Shown here: one piece after another, positions 8,833 through 17,952 of the stretch
Layout: each line of letters begins with the position of its first letter
How positions within the stretch are numbered: the stretch's first letter is position 1
NCBI GenBank assembly: GCA_903927005.1
Contig: CAIYLH010000070.1
Coordinates: 114,484-178,483 of the forward strand
DNA from: an uncultured Pseudomonadota bacterium
Lineage (GTDB): Bacteria > Pseudomonadota > Gammaproteobacteria > Steroidobacterales > Steroidobacteraceae
Length of the DNA: 64,000 bases
Direction: 5' to 3'
Program-made: the position numbers and the translations under genes
The notes under the pieces: generated by a model
What the model was told of the DNA's origin: nothing
The model's database searches: none
Seen by the model: the letters and a program-made list of their open reading frames with translations, nothing else

Positions 8833-9405
8833 TCAGTGTCCGCCGCGCACCCTGAGGCCCGCGGCCCGTAGCGCCTCGGCAAGTTCAGTCTCCAGGCGGG
8901 CCGCCTCGTCGGCTGAAATTTGCTGCAGGTGCAGCACAGGCCCCACCAGCAGCTCCAGACCGCGACGACGGACGCTACCTGATGACCGAATCCCCGCCAT
9001 GTGCTGGTCCAGCCGCAGGACTGGATCGTGGCGCGTGGCACCGACGTATACGCCATGAGGATCGCCGCTGGCGTCGGCATAATCGAGCAGCACGAGGTAA
9101 ATATTGCTTCTGCCCCGGGCGGTCGCTTCGCAATACGCCGCGACTTCGTAGGCAAGCGGCAACCATTCAACGTGGCGGGTCGGCAGCCACACCGGCACCG
9201 ATGCCGCGGCGGCCGCCCACAGCCGCTCCAGTGCACGATCGATATTCATTCCCATCTCGCCACGCATCCACAGCTCGTGGATGCACGCCGCCCCGGCCGA
9301 TCCATCGCTAGCCGCAAATGCCGCCTCGAGCCGCTGCACGATCAGCTCGCGTGGTACGGCTTTCCAGGGGCGCGGCAGCCGTCGCTCACGTGACGGCGCC
9401 GACAA
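8833..9405 (-). CDS. GIY-YIG-like nuclease domain protein
   Basis: The second half resembles the GIY-YIG nuclease fold: IYLVLLDY, then GVYVGATRHDPVLRLDQHMA and GLELLVGPVL follow the spacing of the beta-hairpin, the conserved arginine and the histidine of that family. The N-terminal half is helical and unassigned. The frame is open to a GTG at 9501, but that would overlap the upstream gene by 92 bases; a TTG at 9405, five bases after the upstream stop, gives 190 residues and is taken here with doubt. An ATG further in (MGMNIDRALERLWA) is another possible start and would still leave the whole domain. The role could be DNA repair or nothing enzymatic, since the usual glutamate is not certain. 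Confidence 0.55.
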   Translation of the reverse strand: MSAPSRERRLPRPWKAVPRELIVQRLEAAFAASDGSAGAACIHELWMRGEMGMNIDRALERLWAAAAASVPVWLPTRHVEWLPLAYEVAAYCEATARGRSNIYLVLLDYADASGDPHGVYVGATRHDPVLRLDQHMAGIRSSGSVRRRGLELLVGPVLHLQQISADEAARLETELAEALRAAGLRVRGGH

Positions 9406-9409
9406 GACT

Positions 9410-10855
9410 TCAGTTTCGCAGCATGACGGTGGTGGCGACGAACGCGCCGCCAGCGGTGATGGCACCGCGCACGCGCACGACGTGGCCGCTGGCCATCGCA
9501 AAGAACTGCAGCCGGGTCAGTGTCGCGCCATCAATGCTCGCGAACCCTGCGCCTCGCGTGTCGACCACGATACCGGCGAGCGCCAGCGACGGGTCGGCCA
9601 CAGCAGTTGCCTGATCCTGCAACTCCGTCAGTGGCGAGACGGGCAACGCACGGCGCTCGACGACGCGGGCGTTCGCAGTCGCGGCGCCGGTCGACACTCC
9701 GCGCACCTCGACCCAGTCACCGATGCGCAGGTCGCCGTAGGAGATCGCTCGCATCAGTACCGGGCTGCGATCGTCCCAGCGGGTGACGGATGCATTTGCC
9801 AGCGCAATACCGGCGACCGTGAATGTCGCGGCAGCAGCATCAATCCGCTCAACGCTGCCGACGACCCGGAACACGCTGGCCGGGACCAGCGCGACAGCAG
9901 AGGCGGCGAGTACTCCAGCAGCGTCATACTGACCTTCGACCTCGAGCTCTGCGTCCGCAGCGATATCGGTCGCAAGGCCGCCGCTGTAGACCGTCGCAAC
10001 ACCGGTACTGACCGCCTGGCCGGCAATGTCGAAACTCGAGCTGGACGCGAACCGGGTGACCGCGCCGTGGAGCGTGCCGTGACTGCCGCTGGCGCCCGCC
10101 GTCGCCTCGTCCTGCAACGTGACGGTCTGTGCGACGAGCGTTGCGCTACCGCCGACACTGCTGCCGCTGGCCAGCACGTAGCTACCGTTGGTGATCGCAG
10201 GCACCAGTCCGCCTGCAACGCCGGCGTAACCCACTGTGGTGCCGTTCAACTGGAAGGTCTGGGCTGCACCGCTGAGGCTGGCCACTCGGCCAGAGACCCG
10301 CAGCAGGGAACCGGTGGCGGCATCGAGGCGCGAAGCGATCAGTCCAGTCGAGGTGCGATAGCCATCCACGGCCACCAACTGCCCAAGAATTAGTCCGCCG
10401 GGTTCGGTGGGAGCGATGCCGTCGCCGACGCTGGTGTCGCCGGTGGTCTGCACCGTCTGGCCGAGCACCGTCAGCGTGCCGCCGGCAAGGTCGCGCGCAG
10501 TCACAGGCCCAATCAACTTGCTGGTGGCGACCAGACTCGCCGCTTGCCCCGCCGAGGTACTGCTGCCGACAGTGCCTCGCAGCACGACGATCTGGCCAAC
10601 ACGCAACGCGGCAACCGAGGTCGACACTCCGTCGACGCTGACCGTCGCAGCCGTCGTCGCGTATTCGGCGCCATCGATGAAGACGCTGCCGAAACGACTC
10701 ACCGGGCCGTTGGCGGTCTGCGCCGCACGGGGCCCCGAGCCCCCTGGTGTGTAGTAGCCCCGGTCGGTGCAATAGCCGCCGCTGAGGAAGCCAGACGCCA
10801 GCACCAAACAGAGCACCGCCGGCCAGCGACGCGCGTGCGTTCGAATGTCGCCCAC
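9410..10855 (-). CDS. Exported DUF5666-repeat protein
   Basis: The 481-residue protein has an N-terminal hydrophobic segment (residues 11-26, RWPAVLCLVLASGFLSGG) consistent with a signal peptide and then only small, beta-rich, Thr/Ser/Gly/Ala-rich sequence. Successive units of about 60-70 residues repeat a pattern such as GPVSRFGSVFIDGAEY, LRVGQIVVLRGTV and LGQLVAVDGYR, which I recognise as DUF5666, a beta-barrel OB-like domain found in exported proteins. Five or six units can be counted by eye, some degenerate. The function is unknown; it is likely periplasmic or surface-located. A cysteine at about residue 29 is not in a proper lipobox. Confidence 0.75.
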   Translation of the reverse strand: MGDIRTHARRWPAVLCLVLASGFLSGGYCTDRGYYTPGGSGPRAAQTANGPVSRFGSVFIDGAEYATTAATVSVDGVSTSVAALRVGQIVVLRGTVGSSTSAGQAASLVATSKLIGPVTARDLAGGTLTVLGQTVQTTGDTSVGDGIAPTEPGGLILGQLVAVDGYRTSTGLIASRLDAATGSLLRVSGRVASLSGAAQTFQLNGTTVGYAGVAGGLVPAITNGSYVLASGSSVGGSATLVAQTVTLQDEATAGASGSHGTLHGAVTRFASSSSFDIAGQAVSTGVATVYSGGLATDIAADAELEVEGQYDAAGVLAASAVALVPASVFRVVGSVERIDAAAATFTVAGIALANASVTRWDDRSPVLMRAISYGDLRIGDWVEVRGVSTGAATANARVVERRALPVSPLTELQDQATAVADPSLALAGIVVDTRGAGFASIDGATLTRLQFFAMASGHVVRVRGAITAGGAFVATTVMLRN

Positions 10856-10886
10856 TTTCGCTCCTTCCGCCGACTTCGACGTACGA

Positions 10887-13800
10887 CTACACGGCGGCCG
10901 TAGACACCGCCCGCAGTTGCTGCAGCAAATCGCTCTGCCGCGCCTGCAGGCGTGCGACTGCCGCCGCTTTTACGTGTCCGAAGCCGCGCGCCTGCGCCCA
11001 CAGCTCCGCGAGCTCAACCGCCAGTGCGTGGCGCGCTGGGTTAAGCGAACCGAGAATTTCGTCCACCAGACGCTCAAAGTCGCCAATCAGCTGCCGCTCC
11101 AGACGGCGTTCCGCCTGATAACCGAACGGATCGAACGCGGTACCGCGCAGTCCGCGCAGGCGCGCGAGCAACGCGAACAGTGGCAGCACCCACGCACCGA
11201 ACTCGATCTTGCGTGGCACCGGCCGGGTAGAGCTCGGCCGCGCAAGCCAGGGCGGCGCGAGATGAAAACGCAGCCGGCCCCCATCGCCAAATGCCCGTGC
11301 CAGCGCTGCCCGGAACTCGTCCCCCGCGTGCAGCCGCGCGACTTCGTACTCATCCTTGTAGGCCAGCAGACGGAAGTAGCTTGCGGCCACTGCAGCAGCG
11401 AGGCTCGTGTTGCCCGGGCAGGCGACCGCTTCAGCCGCTTCCACGCGCGCGACCAGGCGCCGGAAGCGCTCGGCGTACGCGTTGTCCTGGTAATCGGCGA
11501 GAAATTCGGCACGCCGGGCCAGCGACGCCGGCATCACCGCGGCGACCGCTCCGCGTGCCGCGCTGACCCGCGCCGCAAACCGTACCGGATCGGCCGCCGC
11601 CAGACGGCCGAGCGCAAACGCCTGCCCATTCAGGGCGACTGCAACGCCGTTGAGTTGTATCGCACGCTCGATCGCCGCACGCCCGAGCGGCAGCCAGCCA
11701 CGCTGCAGCGCATAACCAACCACCATCAGATTTGCGCCGACCGAGTCACCCAGCAGCGCGCGCGCCGCGGCTGTGGCCTCGAGGCAGCCGATCCGATCGG
11801 CACCAGCCACCTGCTCGATCCGCTCGAGGCACTCCTTCGCACGGAAGTCGATGTCTGGATTTAGCTGGAATGCCGCCGTCGGCACGAGATGGGAATTTAG
11901 CGCGCAGTGGGTCCGCCCGGTATCAATGCTGCGCAGCACCTCGGCGGAACCTGCGACCACGAGGTCACAGCCCAGCACGAGGTCCGCCTCAAGCATGCCG
12001 ATGCGGGGAGCGGCCAGAGCGGCGGGATCCGCCGCGATCTTCAGGTGCGCGTACACCGCACCGCCTTTCTGGGCGAGCCCGGTCATGTCAAAGACGCTGG
12101 CCGCACGCCCCTCAAGATGCGCCGCCATTGCCAGCAATGCGCCAATCGTCACCACCCCAGTGCCGCCGATGCCGGTGATCAGCACGCTGTACGTCGCCTC
12201 AGCCGCCGCGGCCGCGGGCTCCGGCAGATCGGTGAACAAGGCCTCGTCGAGTCGCGTGACCGCCGGGCCGGCAGGCGCGGCGCCTTCAACCGTCACGAAC
12301 GACGGACAGAAACCGTTCACACACGAGTAATCGCGGTTGCAGCTGGACTGGTCAATCGCCCGCTTGCGGCCAAACTCGGTCTCTAGCGGCTCCACCGATA
12401 CACAGTTCGACTGCACCGAACAGTCACCGCAGCCCTCGCAGACCAGCGGGTTGATATAGACACGCCGGATGGGCTCCTCGAGCTTGCCGCGCTTGCGGCG
12501 ACGGCGCTTCTCGGCAGCGCAGACCTGGTCGTACACCAATGCGCTCACGCCCGGCACCGTCCGCAGCTCGCGCTGTACGGCATCGAGGTCGGCGCGCGGA
12601 TGCACCGTGACTCCCACTGCGAACCCTGGGGCGCGGCCATAGCGACTCGGATCGTCGCTAACCACCGCGATTCGTCCGATGCGCTCGGCACGCAGCTGCC
12701 GCGTGATTTCCGCCACCGACAACTGTCCCTCGACGGCCTGGCCGCCGGTCATCGCGACCGCGTCGTTGTAGAGCAGCTTGTAGGTGATGTTCGTGCCGGC
12801 ATTGACCGCAGCACGAATCGCCAGCAGACCCGAGTGGAAGTACGTGCCATCGCCGATGTTCTGGAACGCATGGTCCATGCCACTGAACGGCGCAGCTCCG
12901 ACCCAGGTCATGCCCTCGCCACCCATCTGCGTCGGCGGCAGCGTGGCGCGGTTCATGTACAGCGCCATCGTGTGGCAACCGATGCCGGCGAACGCAACGC
13001 TTTCGGACGGTACGCGCGTCGAGGTGCTATGCGGGCAACCCGAACAGAAATACGGCGTGCGGGCGAGACCGCCAGATTCACGGCCGCGGGCGCTCGCGAC
13101 CCGCTGCTCCAGCAACGCCAGCCTCGCCTCCAGCGCGGCATCGGCAAGCCCCAGCGCGCGCAAGCGCGCGCCGATCACGCGCGCAAGATCGAGCGGATCG
13201 AGCACGACGTCCGACGGCAGCAGCGGCTCGCCGTCCACATCGCGCTTGCCACTGAGCCGCGGCCGGTCGCCGGCGGCCATGTTGTACAAGACGTGCGCCG
13301 CCTGAGGCTCTATGAACGGCGCCTTCTCCTCGATCACCAGGATCTCGCGCAGTCCACGCGCGAAGCCGATGAGGCCTTCCGGCTCGAGCGGCCAGATCAT
13401 GCCTACCTTGTAGACCCCAAGACCCACGACCGCGCAGCGCCCCGCATCCAGCCCGAGCGCGTCGAGCGCGCTGAGCACGTCGAGCCATGTCTTGCCGGCA
13501 GTAACGATGCCCAGACCGCCGGCATGCGCCGCACCGCGCGTCACGCGGTCCAGGCCGTTGGCGCGCGCATAAGCCAGTACGCGCGGCAGCTTGTGGCGCA
13601 TCAACCGTACGTCATCGCTGATCGGGTCGAAGTGGAAGCGCGCGTGGATGCCGCCGGGCGGCAATGGCAGATCCGGCAGCGTGCTCACCACGCGCGCTGG
13701 GTCCACCTCCACGGTCGCGGTCGACTCGACGGTCTCGTTGACGCACTTGAAGCCGACCCACACGCCCGCATAGCGCGACATGGCGAAACCGTGCAGCCCG

Positions 13801-14348
13801 AAATCGAGGTACTCCTGCACATTGGCCGGATACAGCACCGGCACACCGCCGGCGGTCAGCGCCAGCTCGCTCTGGTGCGAGACGGTGGAGCTCTTGCCGC
13901 CATGGTCGTCGCCGAACACGAGCAGCACGCCGCCATGCGGCGAAGTGCCCATCCGGTTGGCGTGCTTGATCGGATCGCCGGAGCGATCCACGCCGGGGCC
14001 CTTGCCGTACCAGATCGCAAACACGCCGTCGTAGCGTGGTGCGGGCAGGAGCGGCACCTGCTGCGTGCCCCAGATCGCGGTCGCGGCGAGGTCCTCGTTG
14101 ACGCCCGGCTCGAAGCGGACATGAGCGGCCTCGAGGCGCGCGCCGGCGGCGCGCAGCTGCTGGTCGTAGCCGCCGAGCGGCGAGCCGCGGTAGCCGCTGA
14201 TATAGCCTGCGGTATTGAGGCCCGCGGCCTGGTCACGCGCGCGCTGCATCAACGGCAGGCGCACGAGCGCCTGGGTACCACTGAGCAGCACGCGGCCCCG
14301 GCTGCGGTCGTACTTGTCGTCTAGCGTGATCTCGGGCGCAAGGCTCAT
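10887..14348 (-). CDS. Indolepyruvate ferredoxin oxidoreductase family protein, single-chain fusion
   Basis: This 1153-residue cytoplasmic enzyme oxidatively decarboxylates 2-oxo acids (typically aryl or branched-chain pyruvates) to acyl-CoA using thiamine diphosphate, with electrons leaving through iron-sulfur clusters. The N-terminal pyrimidine-binding part includes ALVRLPLMQRARDQAAGLNT and SGYRGSPLGGYD. The thiamine part has FCSGCPHSTSTRVP, AGIGCHTMALYMNR and GEGMTWVGAAPFSG. A ferredoxin-like cysteine set is CEGCGDCSVQSNC, and a gamma-type domain follows (VLITGIGGTGVVTIGALLAMAA). In Escherichia-type systems these are separate subunits; fusion into one chain is common in proteobacteria. The ATG at 14348 (MSLAPEITLDDKYDRSRG) is used rather than 14393 because conserved sequence begins there. 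Confidence 0.93.
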   Translation of the reverse strand: MSLAPEITLDDKYDRSRGRVLLSGTQALVRLPLMQRARDQAAGLNTAGYISGYRGSPLGGYDQQLRAAGARLEAAHVRFEPGVNEDLAATAIWGTQQVPLLPAPRYDGVFAIWYGKGPGVDRSGDPIKHANRMGTSPHGGVLLVFGDDHGGKSSTVSHQSELALTAGGVPVLYPANVQEYLDFGLHGFAMSRYAGVWVGFKCVNETVESTATVEVDPARVVSTLPDLPLPPGGIHARFHFDPISDDVRLMRHKLPRVLAYARANGLDRVTRGAAHAGGLGIVTAGKTWLDVLSALDALGLDAGRCAVVGLGVYKVGMIWPLEPEGLIGFARGLREILVIEEKAPFIEPQAAHVLYNMAAGDRPRLSGKRDVDGEPLLPSDVVLDPLDLARVIGARLRALGLADAALEARLALLEQRVASARGRESGGLARTPYFCSGCPHSTSTRVPSESVAFAGIGCHTMALYMNRATLPPTQMGGEGMTWVGAAPFSGMDHAFQNIGDGTYFHSGLLAIRAAVNAGTNITYKLLYNDAVAMTGGQAVEGQLSVAEITRQLRAERIGRIAVVSDDPSRYGRAPGFAVGVTVHPRADLDAVQRELRTVPGVSALVYDQVCAAEKRRRRKRGKLEEPIRRVYINPLVCEGCGDCSVQSNCVSVEPLETEFGRKRAIDQSSCNRDYSCVNGFCPSFVTVEGAAPAGPAVTRLDEALFTDLPEPAAAAAEATYSVLITGIGGTGVVTIGALLAMAAHLEGRAASVFDMTGLAQKGGAVYAHLKIAADPAALAAPRIGMLEADLVLGCDLVVAGSAEVLRSIDTGRTHCALNSHLVPTAAFQLNPDIDFRAKECLERIEQVAGADRIGCLEATAAARALLGDSVGANLMVVGYALQRGWLPLGRAAIERAIQLNGVAVALNGQAFALGRLAAADPVRFAARVSAARGAVAAVMPASLARRAEFLADYQDNAYAERFRRLVARVEAAEAVACPGNTSLAAAVAASYFRLLAYKDEYEVARLHAGDEFRAALARAFGDGGRLRFHLAPPWLARPSSTRPVPRKIEFGAWVLPLFALLARLRGLRGTAFDPFGYQAERRLERQLIGDFERLVDEILGSLNPARHALAVELAELWAQARGFGHVKAAAVARLQARQSDLLQQLRAVSTAAV

Positions 14349-14423
14349 GTGGGTGTCCGGCCGCCCGATCGGGCGCTGGCGGCAAGGGTACACCGGGCGG
14401 CCGGCAGCCCGCGACGTGCGCGG

Positions 14424-14461
14424 TTGGACGGCGGCTCACGGTCGCGGTAGTTTGCCCGCCC
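14424..14461 (+). promoter_or_regulatory. Probable promoter of the thioesterase gene, possibly leaderless
   Basis: TTGGAC at 14424-14429 and TAGTTT at 14448-14453 are 18 bases apart, and the hexamer ends eight bases before the ATG at 14462. Transcription would begin at or next to the start codon, and no Shine-Dalgarno sequence is present. Confidence 0.4.
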
Positions 14462-14887
14462 ATGAGCATCTGGCACGCCCCGTTCACCGTCGACGAAATC
14501 AACCAGCGCTTCAATGGTGGCCTGGCCGCCCATCTGGGCATCCAGATCTCCGCCTGCGGCGACGACTGGATCAGCGGCACGATGCCGGTACTGCCGCGCG
14601 TCCATCAGCCCATGGGCCTGCTGCACGGCGGCGCCTCGGTCGCGCTGGCCGAGACCCTCGGCAGCGTCGGGGCGAACCTGTGCGTGGACTACACGCGGCA
14701 GCGGTGCGTTGGCCAGGAAATCAATGCCAACCACATCCGCGGCATCACCGACGGCATCGTGACCGGCACTGCCCGGGCCGTGCACATCGGCTCCCGCAGC
14801 CACGTGTGGCAGATCGAGATCAAGAACGCCGCCGGGCAACTGGTCTGCCTGTCGCGCCTGACGATCGCCGTGGTCGACTCGCGCTGA
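14462..14887 (+). CDS. Hotdog-fold acyl-CoA thioesterase (MenI/PaaI/YdiI-like)
   Basis: The 141-residue protein is a single hotdog domain of the PaaI/YdiI class that hydrolyses aromatic or short acyl-CoA esters in the cytoplasm. The family motif is seen as QPMGLLHGGASVALAETLGS, in which the histidine-glycine-glycine and the following glutamate form the active site, then CVGQEINANHIRG and RSHVWQIEIKNAAGQLVCLS. Length and motif order are normal. It is divergent from the indolepyruvate oxidoreductase gene, whose acyl-CoA products would be plausible substrates, although that link is inference. Confidence 0.85.
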   Translation: MSIWHAPFTVDEINQRFNGGLAAHLGIQISACGDDWISGTMPVLPRVHQPMGLLHGGASVALAETLGSVGANLCVDYTRQRCVGQEINANHIRGITDGIVTGTARAVHIGSRSHVWQIEIKNAAGQLVCLSRLTIAVVDSR

Positions 14888-14899
14888 CCGTCGCCGTCC

Positions 14900-14930
14900 T
14901 ATACTGCGGCCCCGCCCCGAGGTACTCCGC
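14900..14930 (+). promoter_or_regulatory. Promoter and ribosome binding site of lptM-polA
   Basis: A near-consensus -10 TATACT at 14900-14905 is followed by GAGGTA about eight bases before the lptM ATG at 14931. No good -35 is visible. Because polA begins two bases after the lptM stop, this is probably the promoter of both genes. Confidence 0.5.
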
Positions 14931-15116
14931 ATGCGCACGCTTCCTGCCCTAGTCCTAGCCACCGCCGCCGTGCTTGCCGGCTGCGGCCAGAAGGGCCCGC
15001 TGGTGAAGCCCAGCCGGACGCCCACCTCGCCGGTCGTGATCCGGGCGCCCGCCCCGCCAGCCACCCCACCCGCCGACAGCCAGCCCCCGCCGCCACCCGC
15101 CGCGCCGCAGCACTGA
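14931..15116 (+). CDS. lptM: LptM-like small outer-membrane lipoprotein (YifL family)
   Basis: The 61-residue product has a lipoprotein signal peptide ending in LAGCGQKGPLVKP. The lipobox cysteine followed by GQKGPL is the hallmark of LptM, the lipoprotein that helps mature the LptD-LptE lipopolysaccharide translocon by promoting correct disulfide formation in LptD. The rest is a proline-rich tail (PPATPPADSQPPPPP), typical of this family outside the enterobacteria. It is encoded immediately upstream of polA, with the ATG of polA one base after its TGA. Confidence 0.85.
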   Translation: MRTLPALVLATAAVLAGCGQKGPLVKPSRTPTSPVVIRAPAPPATPPADSQPPPPPAAPQH

Positions 15117-15117
15117 C

Positions 15118-17886
15118 ATGAGTGCCGCACCCCGCCTCTACCTGATCGACGGGTCCTCGTACCTGTACCGCGCGTTCCACGCGCTGCCGCCGTTCTCGAA
15201 CTCGAAGGGCGAACCGACCAACGCCGTCTTCGGCGTGCTGAACATGCTGCAGAAGTTCCTGCGCGAGACCGGCCCGACGCACATAGGCGTCGTCTTTGAC
15301 GCGCCGGGGAGGACGTTCCGCGACGATCTTTTTGAGGCCTACAAGGCGCACCGCCCGCCGATGCCGGACGAGCTGCGGGCGCAGATCCAGCCGCTGCTGG
15401 CAACGGTCGAGGCGCTGGGCCTGCCGCTCTTGCGGATAGCGGGCGTTGAAGCCGACGACGTGATCGGCACGCTGGCGCGCGAGGGCGCGGCGGCCGGCAT
15501 GCAGGTGGTGATTTCCACCGGCGACAAAGACATGGCGCAGCTGGTCGACGGCCAGGTGACGCTGATCAACACCATGACCGGCACGACCCTTGATCCTGCC
15601 GGCGTGAAGGCCAAATTCGACGTCGAGCCTAGCCAGATCATCGACTACCTCGCCCTGGTCGGCGACAGCTCCGACAATATCCCCGGCGTCCCCAAGGTGG
15701 GCCCCAAGACTGCCGCGAAATGGCTTGGCCAGTACGGCTCGGCGGCCAACCTCGTCGCCCATGCCGCGGAGGTGGAGGGCAAGGTAGGCGAGAGCCTGCG
15801 CGAGAACCTCGCGCAGCTGGAGCTGTCCCGCCAGCTCGCAACGATCCGCTGCGACCTCGAGCTGCCGCTATCGGTCGCCGCGCTCGAGCGCCGCCCTATC
15901 GACAGCGCGAAACTCGCCGAACTGTACCGGCAGCTGGAGTTCAAGGGCCTGCTGCGTGAGCTGGAAGGCGGCGCCGGCGCCAGCGCAGCGGCAACGCCGG
16001 CCGACTTCGCAGCAGCGGTCGCCCCGCTGCCACCAGCCGCCGCCGAGGACCCGGCGCTCGCGGCCATCCTTGCCGCGCCGCGACAGTACGAAACGGTGCT
16101 GACCGAGGAGGCGTTCGCGATCTGGCTCGCGCGACTACAGGCGGCCGAGGTGTTCGCTTTCGACACCGAGACTACCGGCCTCGATTACATGGCGGCGCAG
16201 ATCGTTGGCGTATCGTTCAGCACCGAGCCCGGTCTTGCCGCGTACGTACCACTCGCACACGACTACCCGGCGGCGCCCGAGCAGCTCGGACGCGCGGACG
16301 TGCTCGCGCGCCTGCAGCCGCTGCTTGAGGATCCGGACCGCGCCAAGGTCGGCCACCACGCGAAGTTTGACGCGCACATCCTCGCCAATCACGGCATCCA
16401 CCTGGACGGCCTGCGCTACGACACGATGCTGGAGTCGTACGTGCTCAACAGCGTCGCGACGCGTCACGACATGGACTCGGTCGCCAAGCTCTATCTGGGC
16501 GTACAGACCATCACCTTCGAGCAGGTCGCAGGCAAGGGCGCCAAGCAGCTTTCGTTCAACCAGGTGCCGCTGGAAACCGCTGGCCCGTACGCAGCCGAGG
16601 ATGCCGACGTGACGCTGCGCCTGCATCGGGTACTGCGCTCACGGCTGGATGCCGAGCCACGGCTCGCCACGCTCTATGACTCGCTGGAGCAGCCGCTGCA
16701 GCCGGTGCTGCAGCGCATGGAGCGCACCGGGGTACTGGTGGACCCGGTGTTCCTGCGTGCGCTCGGCACGGAGTTCACGCGCAGGCTGGGCGAGCTGGAG
16801 CAGCAGGCCCACGAGGCGGCGGGCGGCCCGTTCAACCTCGAGTCTCCCAAGCAGTTGCAGCAGATTCTGTTCGAGCGCCTCGGCATCCCGGTCGTCCGCC
16901 GCACGCCGACGGGCCAGCCGTCGACCGCGGAGGACGTGCTTGAGGAACTGGCTACGCAGCACGCGCTGCCGAAGTTGATCCTGGAGTTCCGGGGACTGGC
17001 GAAGCTGCGCGGCACCTACACCGAGGCGCTCGCCGCGCAGGTGCAGCCGGCCACCGGCCGCATCCATACCTCCTACCACCAGGCCATCACCGCCACCGGC
17101 CGGTTGTCGTCATCGGACCCGAACCTGCAGAACATCCCGATCCGCACGCCGGAGGGACGGCGCATCCGCCAGGCGTTCATCGCGCCGCCAGGCCGCGTCA
17201 TCATGGCCGCGGACTATTCGCAGATCGAACTGCGGATCATGGCGCACCTGTCTGGCGACGCAGGTCTGCTGCGCGCATTTGCGGAAGGCCTCGACGTACA
17301 TCAGGCCACCGCCGCGGAGATGTTCGGCGTGCCGCTGGACGGCGTCACCGGCGAGCAGCGGCGCGCGGCCAAGGCGATTAACTTCGGACTGATGTACGGC
17401 ATGTCTGCGTTCGGTCTCGCCGCGCGTCTGGACGTCGGCCGGCACGAGGCGGCGCAGTACATTGAGCGCTACTTCGAGCGCTATCCGGGCGTGCGGCGCT
17501 ACATGGATGACACGCGCCGCGTGGCGCGTGAGCAGGGCTTCGTCGAGACCGTGGAAGGGCGCCGCCTGTACCTGCCGGAGATCAACTCGCGCAACAAGCA
17601 GCAGCAACAGTACGCCGAGCGTGCCGCGATCAACGCGCCGATGCAGGGCACGGCCGCCGACATCATCAAGCGCGCGATGCTGGCGGTAGACCTGTGGATC
17701 CGCCGTGACCGCGCGCCAGCAACGCTGGTGATGCAGGTCCACGACGAACTGGTGCTGGAGGTGGACGCCGACGCGGTGGCGGCCGTGCAGCACGAAGTCA
17801 CCACGCTGATGTGTGCAGCGGCGCAGCTACGCGTTCCGCTTGAAGTCGGTGTCGGCGTAGGCGCCAACTGGGACGAGGCGCACTGA
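15118..17886 (+). CDS. polA: DNA polymerase I
   Basis: DNA polymerase I fills gaps and removes RNA primers during replication and repair. All three activities are present. The 5'-3' flap nuclease is at residues 1-290 (LYLIDGSSYLYRAFHALPP, ADDVIGTLA, STGDKDMAQLV and GDSSDNIPGVPKVGPKTA). The proofreading 3'-5' exonuclease begins near residue 346 with FAFDTETTGLDYM and continues with KVGHHAKFDAHIL and EDADVTLRL. The polymerase core has LSSSDPNLQNIPIRTPEGR, motif A with D699 in ADYSQIELRIMAHLSGD, the O-helix RRAAKAINFGLMYG, and motif C with D876 in VHDELVLEV. The length of 922 residues is standard. A likely small RNA gene follows directly. Confidence 0.98.
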   Translation: MSAAPRLYLIDGSSYLYRAFHALPPFSNSKGEPTNAVFGVLNMLQKFLRETGPTHIGVVFDAPGRTFRDDLFEAYKAHRPPMPDELRAQIQPLLATVEALGLPLLRIAGVEADDVIGTLAREGAAAGMQVVISTGDKDMAQLVDGQVTLINTMTGTTLDPAGVKAKFDVEPSQIIDYLALVGDSSDNIPGVPKVGPKTAAKWLGQYGSAANLVAHAAEVEGKVGESLRENLAQLELSRQLATIRCDLELPLSVAALERRPIDSAKLAELYRQLEFKGLLRELEGGAGASAAATPADFAAAVAPLPPAAAEDPALAAILAAPRQYETVLTEEAFAIWLARLQAAEVFAFDTETTGLDYMAAQIVGVSFSTEPGLAAYVPLAHDYPAAPEQLGRADVLARLQPLLEDPDRAKVGHHAKFDAHILANHGIHLDGLRYDTMLESYVLNSVATRHDMDSVAKLYLGVQTITFEQVAGKGAKQLSFNQVPLETAGPYAAEDADVTLRLHRVLRSRLDAEPRLATLYDSLEQPLQPVLQRMERTGVLVDPVFLRALGTEFTRRLGELEQQAHEAAGGPFNLESPKQLQQILFERLGIPVVRRTPTGQPSTAEDVLEELATQHALPKLILEFRGLAKLRGTYTEALAAQVQPATGRIHTSYHQAITATGRLSSSDPNLQNIPIRTPEGRRIRQAFIAPPGRVIMAADYSQIELRIMAHLSGDAGLLRAFAEGLDVHQATAAEMFGVPLDGVTGEQRRAAKAINFGLMYGMSAFGLAARLDVGRHEAAQYIERYFERYPGVRRYMDDTRRVAREQGFVETVEGRRLYLPEINSRNKQQQQYAERAAINAPMQGTAADIIKRAMLAVDLWIRRDRAPATLVMQVHDELVLEVDADAVAAVQHEVTTLMCAAAQLRVPLEVGVGVGANWDEAH

Positions 17887-17952
17887 GCGTCAACTGACGT
17901 TGCTTAACAGTGCGGCATTGAACTTTTGGGCAGTGCCGCGGTCCTAACTATC

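Noticed and set aside
12600..14324. Long plus-strand open frame of 574 codons inside the indolepyruvate oxidoreductase gene
   Set aside because: It is the antisense shadow of a gene with strong conserved motifs; the composition is arginine/histidine-rich as expected from GC-rich antisense frames.
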